Source: JBBQXY01 sp051004815 (GTDB lineage Bacteria; Chloroflexota; Ktedonobacteria; Ktedonobacterales; Ktedonobacteraceae). Taken from it: a stretch of DNA of 46,754 nucleotides. Shown in pieces: positions 1-7,784 of this stretch. The first letter of the stretch is position 1, and each line of letters opens with the position of its first letter. Position numbers and translations under genes: made by a program. The stretch covers positions 1-46,754 of the forward strand of contig JBPCJY010000156.1 of assembly GCA_051004815.1 (NCBI GenBank), given 5' to 3'. The notes below the pieces were generated by a model, which was not told the DNA's origin, did not search any database, and worked only from the letters and a program-made list of their open reading frames with translations.

Positions 1-64
1 CCAGAAGCATCGGTATTTGTTTCACTTGCTCTCGTAGCAAGGTGAGTTCGTCTTCTACGGTCAT
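1..64 (-). CDS. N-terminal fragment of a leftward gene, possibly IS66-type transposase
   Basis: A leftward reading frame starts with ATG at 64-62 and runs off the window after about 21 codons (begins MTVEDELTLLREQV). The short charged, heptad-like start resembles the coiled-coil N termini of IS66-type transposases, but 21 residues are too few to prove it. It is divergent from the glycosidase gene that begins near 118. If it is a transposase, the element may have arrived just upstream of that glycosidase. No terminal inverted repeat was recognised between 64 and 118. Confidence 0.3.
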   Translation of the reverse strand, partial: MTVEDELTLLREQVKQIPMLL

Positions 65-117
65 GCCTTTACTCTACCTGATTGTGATCGAATTGGCAAG
101 TCTCTAGGAGACCTGAT

Positions 118-1987
118 TTGTTACGAAAAGAATACCATAATTCATCCACGTCCACAGCTTACACGTCCCGACTGGATTGACCTCGGCGGCACCTGGGAAT
201 TTGCCTACGATGATAGCGGGCAAGGTTTTGACGCTGGCTGGCAAGAACGTGCCGACGTCTACACCCACACGATTCAAGTACCCTTCCCTCCTGAGTCGTC
301 CGCCAGCGGCATTGGCGATACCAGCTTTCATCCCATCGTGTGGTATCGTCGTACCTTCCACGTTTCCCCTGCCAACAAAGAAAAGCGGCTCCTCTTACAT
401 TGTGGTGCGGTAGACTACCGAGCATCCGTGTGGGTCAACGGACAACTTGTGGCAACCCATGAGGGCGGGCAGACTCCTTTCAGTGCCGATATCACATCTG
501 CTCTGCGAGCGGGTGAGCAGCAGGTTCTTGTCATTCGCGCCCAGGATATGCCACAAGACCTGACGCAGCCTCGGGGCAAGCAGGACTGGATGGATCAGCC
601 TCATGAAATCTGGTATGACCGCACAACCGGCATCTGGCAGCCAATCTGGCTGGAAGCGGTTGCTCCCACACACATCTCTCACCTGCGTTGGACTCCTGAT
701 CTCGATCGCGGTGTCCTCGGATTCAGTGTAAATTTCCAGATGCACGAGCAGACAGACCTGCGCCTTCGTGTGCAGCTCAGCTTGCATGGAGCAACACTGG
801 CCGACGACATCTACACAGTGCTGGGAACGGTCGTAGAACGCCAGATTGCATTTGACCGCGCAGGCATGATGAGCAGGGAGAAGCTGCTCTGGACGCCTGA
901 ACATCCCAATCTCGTCGAAGCAACGCTCACGCTACTCACAGGGAATGAGGTCGTGGACGAGGTACAGAGCTATGTTGGGTTACGTAGTGTTGCTACCGAC
1001 ACTGGACACTTTCTGCTCAATGGGTACCCTTACTATCTGCGCCTCGTGTTGGAGCAAGGCTACTGGCCAGCATCACACCTGGCCGCTCCAGATGCGGAAG
1101 CATTACGTCACGAGGTGGAGCTGGTGAAAGCATTGGGCTTCAATGGTGTACGTATCCACCAGAAGGTTGAAGACCCGCGCTTTCTCTACTGGTGCGACCA
1201 ACTTGGCTTGCTCGTCTGGGGAGAGATGGCGAATGCATACGTCTTCTCCCCCACGGCAATGGAGCGACTGACACGCGAATGGCTTGAGGTGCTTGACCGC
1301 GACTATAGCCATCCCTGTATCGTGACGTGGGTCCCCCTCAACGAGAGCTGGGGCGTGCCTGCTCTAGCCCGTGATCCCGCCCAGCGTCACTACGTACAGG
1401 CACTTTACTACCTGACCAAAGCCCTTGACCCGACACGCCCTGTCATCGGCAATGATGGGTGGGAACATGTGGTGAGCGACATCGTTAGCATCCATGACTA
1501 TGCTTTTGATGGAGCTACGCTCCGCGAACGCTACGGGAGCCTTGAGGCGGTGCAGCGCACATTGCGTGAGGTGCAACCAGGGAACCGCTCAGTGGTGCTG
1601 CCAGGCTATCAGCATACACATGAGCCAATCATGCTGACTGAGTTCGGCGGTATTAGCTATCGTCCGCAGCCGAGCACAGCATGGTTCGGCTATGGTACCG
1701 TCACGGATGCTGATGCCTTCCTCTCCAGGTACCGCGAGTTGGTCGATGCTATCCTGGAAAGCCCTGCCGTTGTGGGCTTCTGCTACACACAACTGACGGA
1801 CACCCAGCAAGAGACTAATGGATTGCTAACAGCGAACCGCGAACCAAAGTTCGCTATGGCAACCGTGCGATCGATTACGGATCGTCCTTCCGCATCCGTA
1901 CCCGGCGATGTAATCCATCAGATGCAGAAGGCCCAAGATAACACATCCTTTGTAGATGCCGAGTCAGCATCAGAAACTGAGACATGA
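118..1987 (+). CDS. Glycoside hydrolase family 2 protein (beta-galactosidase/glucuronidase-like), 5' frameshift
   Basis: Hydrolyses beta-linked sugars by a retaining mechanism; the substrate cannot be read from sequence. Counting from the GTG at 338, the protein has the tail of the jelly-roll sugar-binding domain, an immunoglobulin-like middle, and a TIM barrel. The acid/base Glu lies in LNESWG (residue 336) and the nucleophile Glu in LTEFGG (residue 435). Homologous N-terminal sequence (HPRPQLTRPDWIDLGGTWEF) lies upstream in the same frame, yet that frame has no ATG, GTG or TTG between its stop at 35-37 and position 338. A good start does exist one frame over: AGGAG at 106-110, seven bases, then TTG at 118. 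A single-base indel near 129-139 would join them. The gene is therefore either frameshifted or translated from 338 without part of its first domain. No signal peptide is visible. Confidence 0.85.
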
Positions 1988-2037
1988 TTGACTTTGTTGG
2001 CGAATGAGACAATGAGTGCATCGTGCCAGGGCTTATT

Positions 2038-2121
2038 CCCTCTCCCCCGGAGAGGGTGGCAAGGGATTGCCCCTCCTATACCCGAGTGCATCGGCTTGAC
2101 AAGCCCGTGTATAGTAGGGGC
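2038..2121. repeat. Nested inverted repeats in a convergent intergenic region
   Basis: Between the convergent glycosidase and SDR genes lies a perfect 8-bp stem, CCCTCTCC at 2038-2045 and GGAGAGGG at 2049-2056. A second pair of 13-base arms, GCCCCTCCTATAC at 2069-2081 and GTATAGTAGGGGC at 2109-2121, has one mismatch. The G/C runs continue into a GGGCGGGG...CCCCGCCC hairpin that leads into the tandem repeats. The layout resembles REP/BIME-type dispersed palindromes and may also end transcription from both sides. No T-run marks a classical terminator. Confidence 0.6.
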
Positions 2122-2125
2122 GGGG

Positions 2126-2233
2126 CTTGCCCCCGCCCTGGTGGCTCTCCCTCTTGCCCCCGCCCTGGTGACTCTCCCTCTTGCCCCCGCCCTGGTACCT
2201 CTCCCTCTTGCCCCCGCCCTGGTGGCTCTCCCT
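2126..2233. repeat. 27-bp tandem repeat, four copies
   Basis: Four head-to-tail copies start at 2126, 2153, 2180 and 2207. Each begins CTTGCCCCCGCCCTGGT and ends CTCTCCCT; copies differ only at two or three bases in the middle. The array ends immediately before the stop codon of the leftward SDR gene. The period is a multiple of three, so open frames cross it and would read as a 9-residue LAPALVALP-type repeat, but nothing else suggests that these frames are translated. Confidence 0.85.
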
Positions 2234-2234
2234 C

Positions 2235-2981
2235 TCACACCTGTTCGGTGGGGCGAACCAGGATTTCGCTGATGCTGACGTGTTCGGGCTGAGTGACAGC
2301 AAAGACGATGACGGCAGCAATATCCTCACCTTGTAGTGGCGTGCCGCCATGTACAGCGTCCTCCTGCGCCTTCCTCACCTCGGGATCAGTGATGTGCTGC
2401 CGCAGTTCGGTGGCAACCATTCCCGGCTCGATCACGGTCACACGGATATGCTGCTTCGTGACCTCCTGGCGCAGGGACTCCGAGAATGCTCCCACCGCCC
2501 ACTTCGAAGCATTATAACCACTGTAACCCGCCTTGACCTGTCGGCCAGCTACCGAAGAGATATTTACGATATGGCCACCGCCTTGCGCCTTCATTATCGG
2601 CAATATCTCGTGACAGGCAAGCATCACTGCCAGCACGTTGAGATCGAGCATCTGCCGCCACTCCTCGGTATCTACGCCCTCGATCTTGCGCAGCAGCATC
2701 ACGCCCGCGTTGTTCACCAGGATATCAATGCGTCCCAAGAGAGCTTTGGCACGACGAATCGCCTCGCGCAACTGAACCTCGTTCGTCACATCAGCAACGA
2801 TCGCGACAGCCTCACCACCCACATCCTTGATCCGCTTCACGACCTGTTCCAGACGCTCCGACCGTCGCGCCAGCACCACCACCCGCGCACCCTCCTCCGC
2901 CAGCGCGATTGCAGTCGCCGCGCCAATACCCGACGACGCCCCGGTCACTAAGGCAACCCTCCCGGCTAATTTCTTTGTCAT
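2235..2981 (-). CDS. SDR family NAD(P)-dependent oxidoreductase
   Basis: A classical short-chain dehydrogenase/reductase of 248 residues that oxidises or reduces an unidentified alcohol/carbonyl with NAD(P)(H) in the cytoplasm. The Rossmann glycine motif TGASSGIG is at residues 13-20, NNAG at 90-93, the structural Asn at 115, and the catalytic Ser142/143-Tyr156-Lys160 set is complete (YNASK). Arg39-Arg40 after the second strand suggest NADP(H) preference. The ATG at 2981 follows a strong AAGGAGGG. It is divergent from the PhzF gene and convergent with the glycosidase. The substrate cannot be assigned. Confidence 0.93.
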   Translation of the reverse strand: MTKKLAGRVALVTGASSGIGAATAIALAEEGARVVVLARRSERLEQVVKRIKDVGGEAVAIVADVTNEVQLREAIRRAKALLGRIDILVNNAGVMLLRKIEGVDTEEWRQMLDLNVLAVMLACHEILPIMKAQGGGHIVNISSVAGRQVKAGYSGYNASKWAVGAFSESLRQEVTKQHIRVTVIEPGMVATELRQHITDPEVRKAQEDAVHGGTPLQGEDIAAVIVFAVTQPEHVSISEILVRPTEQV

Positions 2982-3119
2982 CGTACCCTCCTTTTCGTAC
3001 TATCATAGCATGATTTCCAGCTACTTGCAGAACTCATCAAAGCGGGTTTGTAATTGCCTTTCTTAAGTTGCCCACATTGTCCCGTGACAATTCGCTTTGC
3101 TCCATCTATAGTAAATAGA

Positions 3120-3150
3120 ACAAGAACAGTTTTTATATTTCTGTTCTTGT
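3120..3150. promoter_or_regulatory. Perfect 10-bp inverted repeat upstream of phzF-like gene
   Basis: ACAAGAACAG at 3120-3129 and CTGTTCTTGT at 3141-3150 are perfect complements around an 11-base AT-rich spacer. It lies in the divergent SDR/PhzF intergenic region, 36 bp before the likely PhzF start. This is the geometry of a dimeric repressor operator, although it could also form an mRNA leader hairpin. No regulator gene is adjacent. Confidence 0.6.
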
Positions 3151-3186
3151 GCTTATCACGGACAGGAAAAAGGAGTGTACAATACA

Positions 3187-4131
3187 GTGAGCAATTATCA
3201 GTATATGCTGGTCGATGTTTTTACAAACCGTCCCTTTGGCGGCAATCCCCTGGCGGTCTTTCCTGATGCTCGTGGTCTCAGCACCCAAACAATGCAAGCC
3301 ATTGCCAGAGAGTTCAATCTCTCTGAGACCACCTTTGTGCTGCCACCAACAGAGCCAGGTGCCGATTATCGGGTACGTATTTTCACGCCCGCCACAGAAT
3401 TGCCAATGGCGGGCCATCCTACCATTGGCACCGCCTTTATACTCGCACGAGAGCACATGCAGGACACACCTCATCACCCACAACAGACAGCCATGCGCCT
3501 GGAAGAGGGCGTGGGCATCATCCCAGTCACGTTGGACTGGACTACGCTCCACTCGCCCAGAATCACCATGCAACAACCACTTCCCATGTTTGGCCCACGC
3601 TTCGAGGAACCAGAGCGTCTTGCCGCCATACTGGGCCTCGCTATCACCGAACTGCGCTCCGATCTTCCAATCGAGGTTGTTTCCTGTGGCGTTCCATTCC
3701 TGCTGGTTCCCATCAAGGATTTGCAGGCCATAGGGCGCATCTCTTTCCAGCAGGGACTCTGGCAGCAAACCCTTGCCCACTTCGCAGCACCCCAGGTTCT
3801 GGCCTTCACTCAACAGACGCAGACGCCAGAAGCATCCGTCCATTGTCGTATGTTTGCCCCTGCCATGGGCATCGTCGAGGACCCGGCTACTGGTGCCGCC
3901 AACGGGCCTCTCGGCTCCTATCTCGTCCACTATCAGCTGGTTCCTTCTCAGCAACGTGTCGTCTCCCTGCTCAGCGAACAGGGCTTTGAGATGGGGCGTC
4001 CCAGCCTCATGTACATTACCGTGGAACACACCTCTGGCACCATTCACCATGTCGGCGTTGGTGGACATTGCGTCTTCATGGGTGAAGGGCGGCTAGAAAT
4101 TGACGAAGATGAAAAAGATCAAGCAAAATAG
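3187..4131 (+). CDS. PhzF family phenazine biosynthesis-like isomerase/epimerase
   Basis: Member of the diaminopimelate-epimerase-fold PhzF family, named for an isomerase of phenazine biosynthesis; most members have unknown substrates. From the GTG at 3187 the protein has 314 residues and starts with the family pattern YMLVDVFTNRPFGGNPLAVF. The catalytic Glu of the SETTF motif is residue 47, close to Glu45 of PhzF. The second-half motif EDPATGAANGPLGSYL begins at residue 231. The GTG at 3175 would overlap the AGGAG at 3171-3175, so 3187 is preferred although its spacing of 11 is long. RidA follows after 15 bp, so the two are probably one transcript. No other phenazine genes are present, so a phenazine role is not supported. 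Confidence 0.92.
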   Translation: MSNYQYMLVDVFTNRPFGGNPLAVFPDARGLSTQTMQAIAREFNLSETTFVLPPTEPGADYRVRIFTPATELPMAGHPTIGTAFILAREHMQDTPHHPQQTAMRLEEGVGIIPVTLDWTTLHSPRITMQQPLPMFGPRFEEPERLAAILGLAITELRSDLPIEVVSCGVPFLLVPIKDLQAIGRISFQQGLWQQTLAHFAAPQVLAFTQQTQTPEASVHCRMFAPAMGIVEDPATGAANGPLGSYLVHYQLVPSQQRVVSLLSEQGFEMGRPSLMYITVEHTSGTIHHVGVGGHCVFMGEGRLEIDEDEKDQAK

Positions 4132-4146
4132 AAACGGAGTATCAGC

Positions 4147-4602
4147 ATGCACATCGAACAGAAATTGACCTCCCTTGGTTTGACGTTGCCACATGGCACA
4201 GCACCCATCGCCAGCTTTGTTCCAGCCGTGCAAACGGGGAACCTGCTTTTTGTGTCGGGTCATATCTCCACCACTCTTCGTGGCAAATTTGGCCGTGATG
4301 TCACCAGGGAACAGGGCTATGAAGCGGCCCGTCTGATTGCCCTTGATCTGCTTGCCACGATACGCGCTGCACTTGGCGATCTTGATCGTGTAGAGCGTCT
4401 GGTCAAACTGCTAGGATTGGTCAACAGCACAGAAGATTTTACCGAGCAGCCCTTCGTCATCAATGGCGCATCCGACCTCTTCCTCAAAGTCTTTGAAGAC
4501 AAGGGACAGCACGCCCGTTCAGCTATCGGGGTCGCGCAACTCCCTTCCAACGCCGCTGTAGAGATCGAATTGATTCTGGCGGTGGCGGAAGAAAGCAAGT
4601 GA
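4147..4602 (+). CDS. RidA/YjgF/UK114 family protein
   Basis: Small trimeric Rid-family protein of 151 residues. RidA itself hydrolyses reactive enamine/imine intermediates made by PLP enzymes. The Arg that binds the substrate carboxylate in active members is present in HARSAIGVAQLP (Arg124), which supports deaminase activity, and the C-terminal VEIELI strand is typical. The length exceeds the usual 125-130 and resembles the longer YjgF subgroup. It lies 15 bp behind the PhzF-like gene with its own GGAG-type ribosome site. A joint role in amine or amino-acid intermediate metabolism is inferred from this pairing only. Confidence 0.92.
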   Translation: MHIEQKLTSLGLTLPHGTAPIASFVPAVQTGNLLFVSGHISTTLRGKFGRDVTREQGYEAARLIALDLLATIRAALGDLDRVERLVKLLGLVNSTEDFTEQPFVINGASDLFLKVFEDKGQHARSAIGVAQLPSNAAVEIELILAVAEESK

Positions 4603-4634
4603 CGATAAAAGCAGAGAGTGCCTCGCAGACAGGC

Positions 4635-5021
4635 TCACCAGAGTTCAAAGAACTGATCTGTACCCAGGGTGGGAATGAGCGCACGGGCTAATTGTGCCAC
4701 AGGCCCCATTTGCCCCAGTTCCAACCACCCGTCGACACTGCTCCTGTAACACATCCGCTCCGCGCCAAACAGCCGCCGTGTCGGATCGAGGAGGTTGAAG
4801 CGCAACTCCGGCGAATAGCGGGCGTGTTGCTCCTCCAGGTCTTGCAACCGCTCGGCGAGGTCCGGCCTCGACAGGCCGACCATATGCATATCGCCGAGCA
4901 CAGTGCCGTAATCAGGTCCAACTCGCTCGTAGACCTCGATCCGGTTACGCTTGATGGCGACTCGGTACCGGTGCGCCTCGGGGTGCTGCTGCACCACCGC
5001 CTCAAGCATACCGTGCTGCAT
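4635..5021 (-). pseudogene. Unrecognised protein-coding fragment, probably 5'-truncated
   Basis: The leftward frame ending at 4635 reads like real protein (RIEVYERVGPDYGTVLGDMH, then LSRPDLAERLQDLEEQHARY and an end in TDQFFELW) and uses G/C-ending codons more strongly than its neighbours. The opposite-strand frame here is long but low-complexity and looks like its shadow. The leftward frame stays open to 5237, but beyond about 5075 it lies antisense to genuine helicase sequence, so its own 5' end is probably lost. ATG at 5021 or 5012 could start a short protein, but neither has a ribosome site. I do not recognise the family. Codon use and truncation suggest foreign origin. Confidence 0.4.
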
Positions 5022-5081
5022 GAAGCTGGCACCGAGTATGATCTTGCAGCCCCGCCATATGTACCATATCTTGCTCCCTTG

Positions 5082-6307
5082 CTCGATTTTACCGCCAACA
5101 CCGACGTCGTACGAACCGTCGTGGAAGGTGAACGCTTGACCTATGGGCACCTCTTCAATCCCGCCTTCGCCACCGAAATCTCCTTGATCGAACCATTGCC
5201 GCACCAACGCCTGGCCGTCTACGATCATATGCTGCACCAGAATCGCCTACGTTTCCTGCTGGCCGACGACGCCGGTGCTGGCAAAACCATTATGACCGGT
5301 CTCTACATCCGCGAAATGTTGACGCGACGGCTCATCTCTCGTGTGCTCATTGTTCCGCCCGCCGGACTGGTCGGCAACTGGGAACACGAGATGCGTTACC
5401 TCTTCAACCTCGCGTTTCGCATCGTCTCCGGTGGCGATGCACGCACCAGCAACCCCTTTACCTCTGCCGAGAGCAACCTGTTGATTGTCAGCATCGACAC
5501 CTTGCGCGGCGATGCCATGTTCGCTCGTTTGCAGGAGGCTGACGTACAGCCGTATGACCTGGTCATCTTTGATGAGGCGCACAAACTCGCGGCAGATCGC
5601 GAGCCTGATCTGCGCTTCCGCAAGACCGACCGCTATCGGCTGGCCGAGAGCCTCGCCGGCATCCTTTCTGATGAAGCACGCTGGAACCTGTCCTGGCACT
5701 GCCATCACCTGCTCTTACTCACCGCCACACCGCATATGGGCAAAGACTATCCCTACTATTGCCTCTGGCGGCTCCTCGAACCCGACGCCCTGGCCTCCAT
5801 TGACGCCTTCAATAGTTATCCGGCAGAGGCTCGTCATCAGCATTTCATCCGGCGCACCAAAGAGGAACTGGTCTACTTTGATGGCACGCCCATCTACCCA
5901 CCGCGTCACTCCAACACCCTCAGCTACGCCTTGAATACCGGCGCGGTCAGCGAACAACGCCTCTATGATGAGACCACCAGCTACATCCAGACCTACTATA
6001 ATCGTGCCGAAGTGCTCAACCGCTCAGCCGCTCGCTTGGCAATGAGTTCTTTCAACGCCGCCTCGCCAGTTCCACCTATGCCCTGCTCCGCTCCTTTGAA
6101 CGGCGTCAACAGAAAGTGATGTCCTCGGTTGAAGCCATGCGTAGCTCCAAACTTGTCATGACTCACCAAACATTAGATACAATGGGGATATTTTTGACGA
6201 GAAAACTGCCGATGAAGAAGAGAGAACTGGGGACGAATAAAATCTTTGCTGCAACCTCAGTGGTACTTACCATCGCGGGAATGCTGACAGCCGCTGAGCA
6301 GCTATAG
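5082..6307 (+). pseudogene. SNF2/DEAD-like helicase relic (DUF3883-associated type), truncated and frameshifted
   Basis: Remnant of a large SNF2-type ATP-dependent DNA helicase, a family common in defence and restriction loci. Homology starts near 5082 (LLDFTANTD) and lacks the usual first 60 or so residues. Motif I LADDAGAGKT, motif II FDEAH and motif III LLTATPH are intact, then IRRTKEELVYFDG follows. Near 6045-6050 one base is missing: frame changes from ...RLAMS to FQRRLASSTYALLRSFERR. Near 6185 it changes again to DIFDEKTADEEERTGDE and meets TAA at 6238-6240. The second RecA domain and C-terminal half, usually another 500 or more residues, are gone. The open frame runs upstream to 4692 only because it is antisense to another fragment. 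This is a dead gene. Confidence 0.8.
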
Positions 6308-6311
6308 AGAA

Positions 6312-6392
6312 ACAACTGATACATCCGCTACAACTGATACAACTGATACAACTGATACAACTGGTACATCCGTCACAAGTGTCACAAGCATC
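6312..6392. repeat. 9-bp degenerate tandem repeat
   Basis: About nine units of nine bases, five reading ACAACTGAT or ACAACTGGT, interrupted by ACATCCGCT, ACATCCGTC and ACAAGTGTC. On the plus strand it would encode TTDTSATTDTTDTTD and end at TGA 6393. It lies between the helicase relic and the left end of the IS630 element, and just beyond the original 3' end of the pseudokinase gene. Nothing shows that it is translated. Confidence 0.8.
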
Positions 6393-6403
6393 TGATCAAA
6401 CTA

Positions 6404-7784
6404 GTACCGCCCCTCATAACTACACCCCCACTGATGCTCCTTCTGCACATTGGTTGATCTCTATGCGTCTCACCTTGTCGATGAGCGTCTGGACATCCTT
6501 GGTCTTCACGGCTGACCACTTGCAGACTTTGGCCAGATACTCGTTGTAGTAGAGGACGTAGCGTTGAATTTTTTGTTTCAAATCTTGTATGGAGGTAAAG
6601 TTCCCCCGGTTGAGGACGTGTTTGCCCGCGTATGCTGAACCAGACTTCAATGGAGTTTAACCAGGAACAATGCTTGGGCGTATAGACGAAGCGGATGCGA
6701 TGTTGGGAAGCACTCAAAGAGGCTTGTCTGGTCTCCATGCTCTTGAGGATGCCCCATTTGCCTTTTTCACCGAATACCTGATCGTCCCCAAGAACTTTGG
6801 CGATGGAGCGCACCAACGACTCACTCTTATGGGTAGTGAGTTGATCACACAAGATGACGAAGCCCGCCTTGGGATCGGACTGGACCAGTCGCGCTATGTG
6901 TTCAACAAAGTCAGCTTCGGTCCTGGTATCGGCAATCGTTGGGGTAATGAGTTTGCCGGTAGCGAGGTGGATATTGCCGGTCAGTACTTGTATGCCATGT
7001 CTGATGTAGTTGAACTCTCGGCGTTCCACTTTGCCTGCCTTGGTCGACAAGGTTGCCCCGTCCCGCTCAAGAGCTTGTATGCCCGGTTTTTCGTCAACGC
7101 TGACCATGTTGGTGCCTGCAGTTTCGTATTGGGCCTTCGCTTTGGCGTGCAATTCGCAGATCTCCTCTACCCGCTGTGCAAACTCATCCCAGTCTGCAAT
7201 GTTGGGATGTTCCCAATACCTACTGCGATGAGGCTTGAGTGTGGCGTTCTTTGAAAAAACGCCCGATTTGGGCGGCTGAGATGGTCTTGACGATGCCTTT
7301 GTCGACAACTCTTTGAGCTAGGAGATCCTGGCTCCAATGCGTCACGGGAACACCTTCATCCTCTGGCTTGCGGGCTGCTCCGGCAATAATCTGTCGTTTC
7401 TGTTCTTCAGTGAAAGTCGCAGGAGCCCCAGGCCGAGAGGCATCGGCCAAGAGAGTTGCAAGCTCCCGGCAATACATGGTATCGCTCAAAGTACCCGCCT
7501 GGTATTCGCTTTCCAGTCGGTCAAATTCAGCCTGGTAGCTCTGCCAACGTCGACACCAGCGACGGACAGTATCTCGTCCCACGCAGTGTTTGGTGGCAAC
7601 CGAGGACTTGTTGCCCGATTGGGCATAGCTCAGGATGAGACCAGCCCGCAGGACCACGCATTGCGGGCTAGTCCTGGCATGGGCGAGATTGCTAACCAGT
7701 TTTGTTTGTGTTGGTGTGAGTGCGAGTTTTTTCATCGTGTCATGAGTATAGCACGACTGGTGGGGGATTTGTGAGGGGCGGTAC
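6404..7784. mobile_element. IS630 family insertion sequence with TA target duplication
   Basis: The element is 1,381 bp and has 13-bp perfect terminal inverted repeats GTACCGCCCCTCA (6404-6416 and complement at 7772-7784). TA dinucleotides flank it at 6402-6403 and 7785-7786 inside a CTAG target, the signature of the IS630/Tc1-mariner superfamily. It carries one leftward transposase gene broken into three frames. Perfect ends and an intact target duplication indicate a rather recent insertion, yet the transposase already looks inactive. Confidence 0.95.
6420..7735 (-). pseudogene. IS630 transposase, two frameshifts
   Basis: The transposase starts at ATG 7735 (MKKLALTPTQTKLV) with an HTH part containing GRDTVRRWCRRW. 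At about 7240-7250 the frame breaks: ISAAQIGRFFK continues as NATLKPHRSRYW one base further on, which fits an extra A in AAAGAACGCC. The catalytic part contains the first Asp in SVDEKPGIQAL, the second in LCDQLTTH, and the Glu in LNSIEVWFS. Just after that Glu, near 6640, a second break puts AGKHVLNRGNFTSIQDLKQ in a third frame, ending at 6420. The IS630 DDE triad is present but no single frame encodes it all. Programmed frameshifting could explain one break, hardly both. Confidence 0.88.

Noticed and set aside
1988..2292. Open frames across the 27-bp repeats, coding for LAPALVALP-type repeats
   Set aside because: Several frames on both strands are open only because the repeat period is a multiple of three and G/C-rich; no ribosome site or family is seen.
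4692..5081. N-terminal 130 codons of the 475-codon plus-strand frame as part of the helicase
   Set aside because: The opposite strand shows clear protein-like sequence and codon bias here, and helicase homology begins only near 5082.
6312..6392. Possible CRISPR-like array
   Set aside because: Units of 9 bp without spacers are plain tandem repeats.
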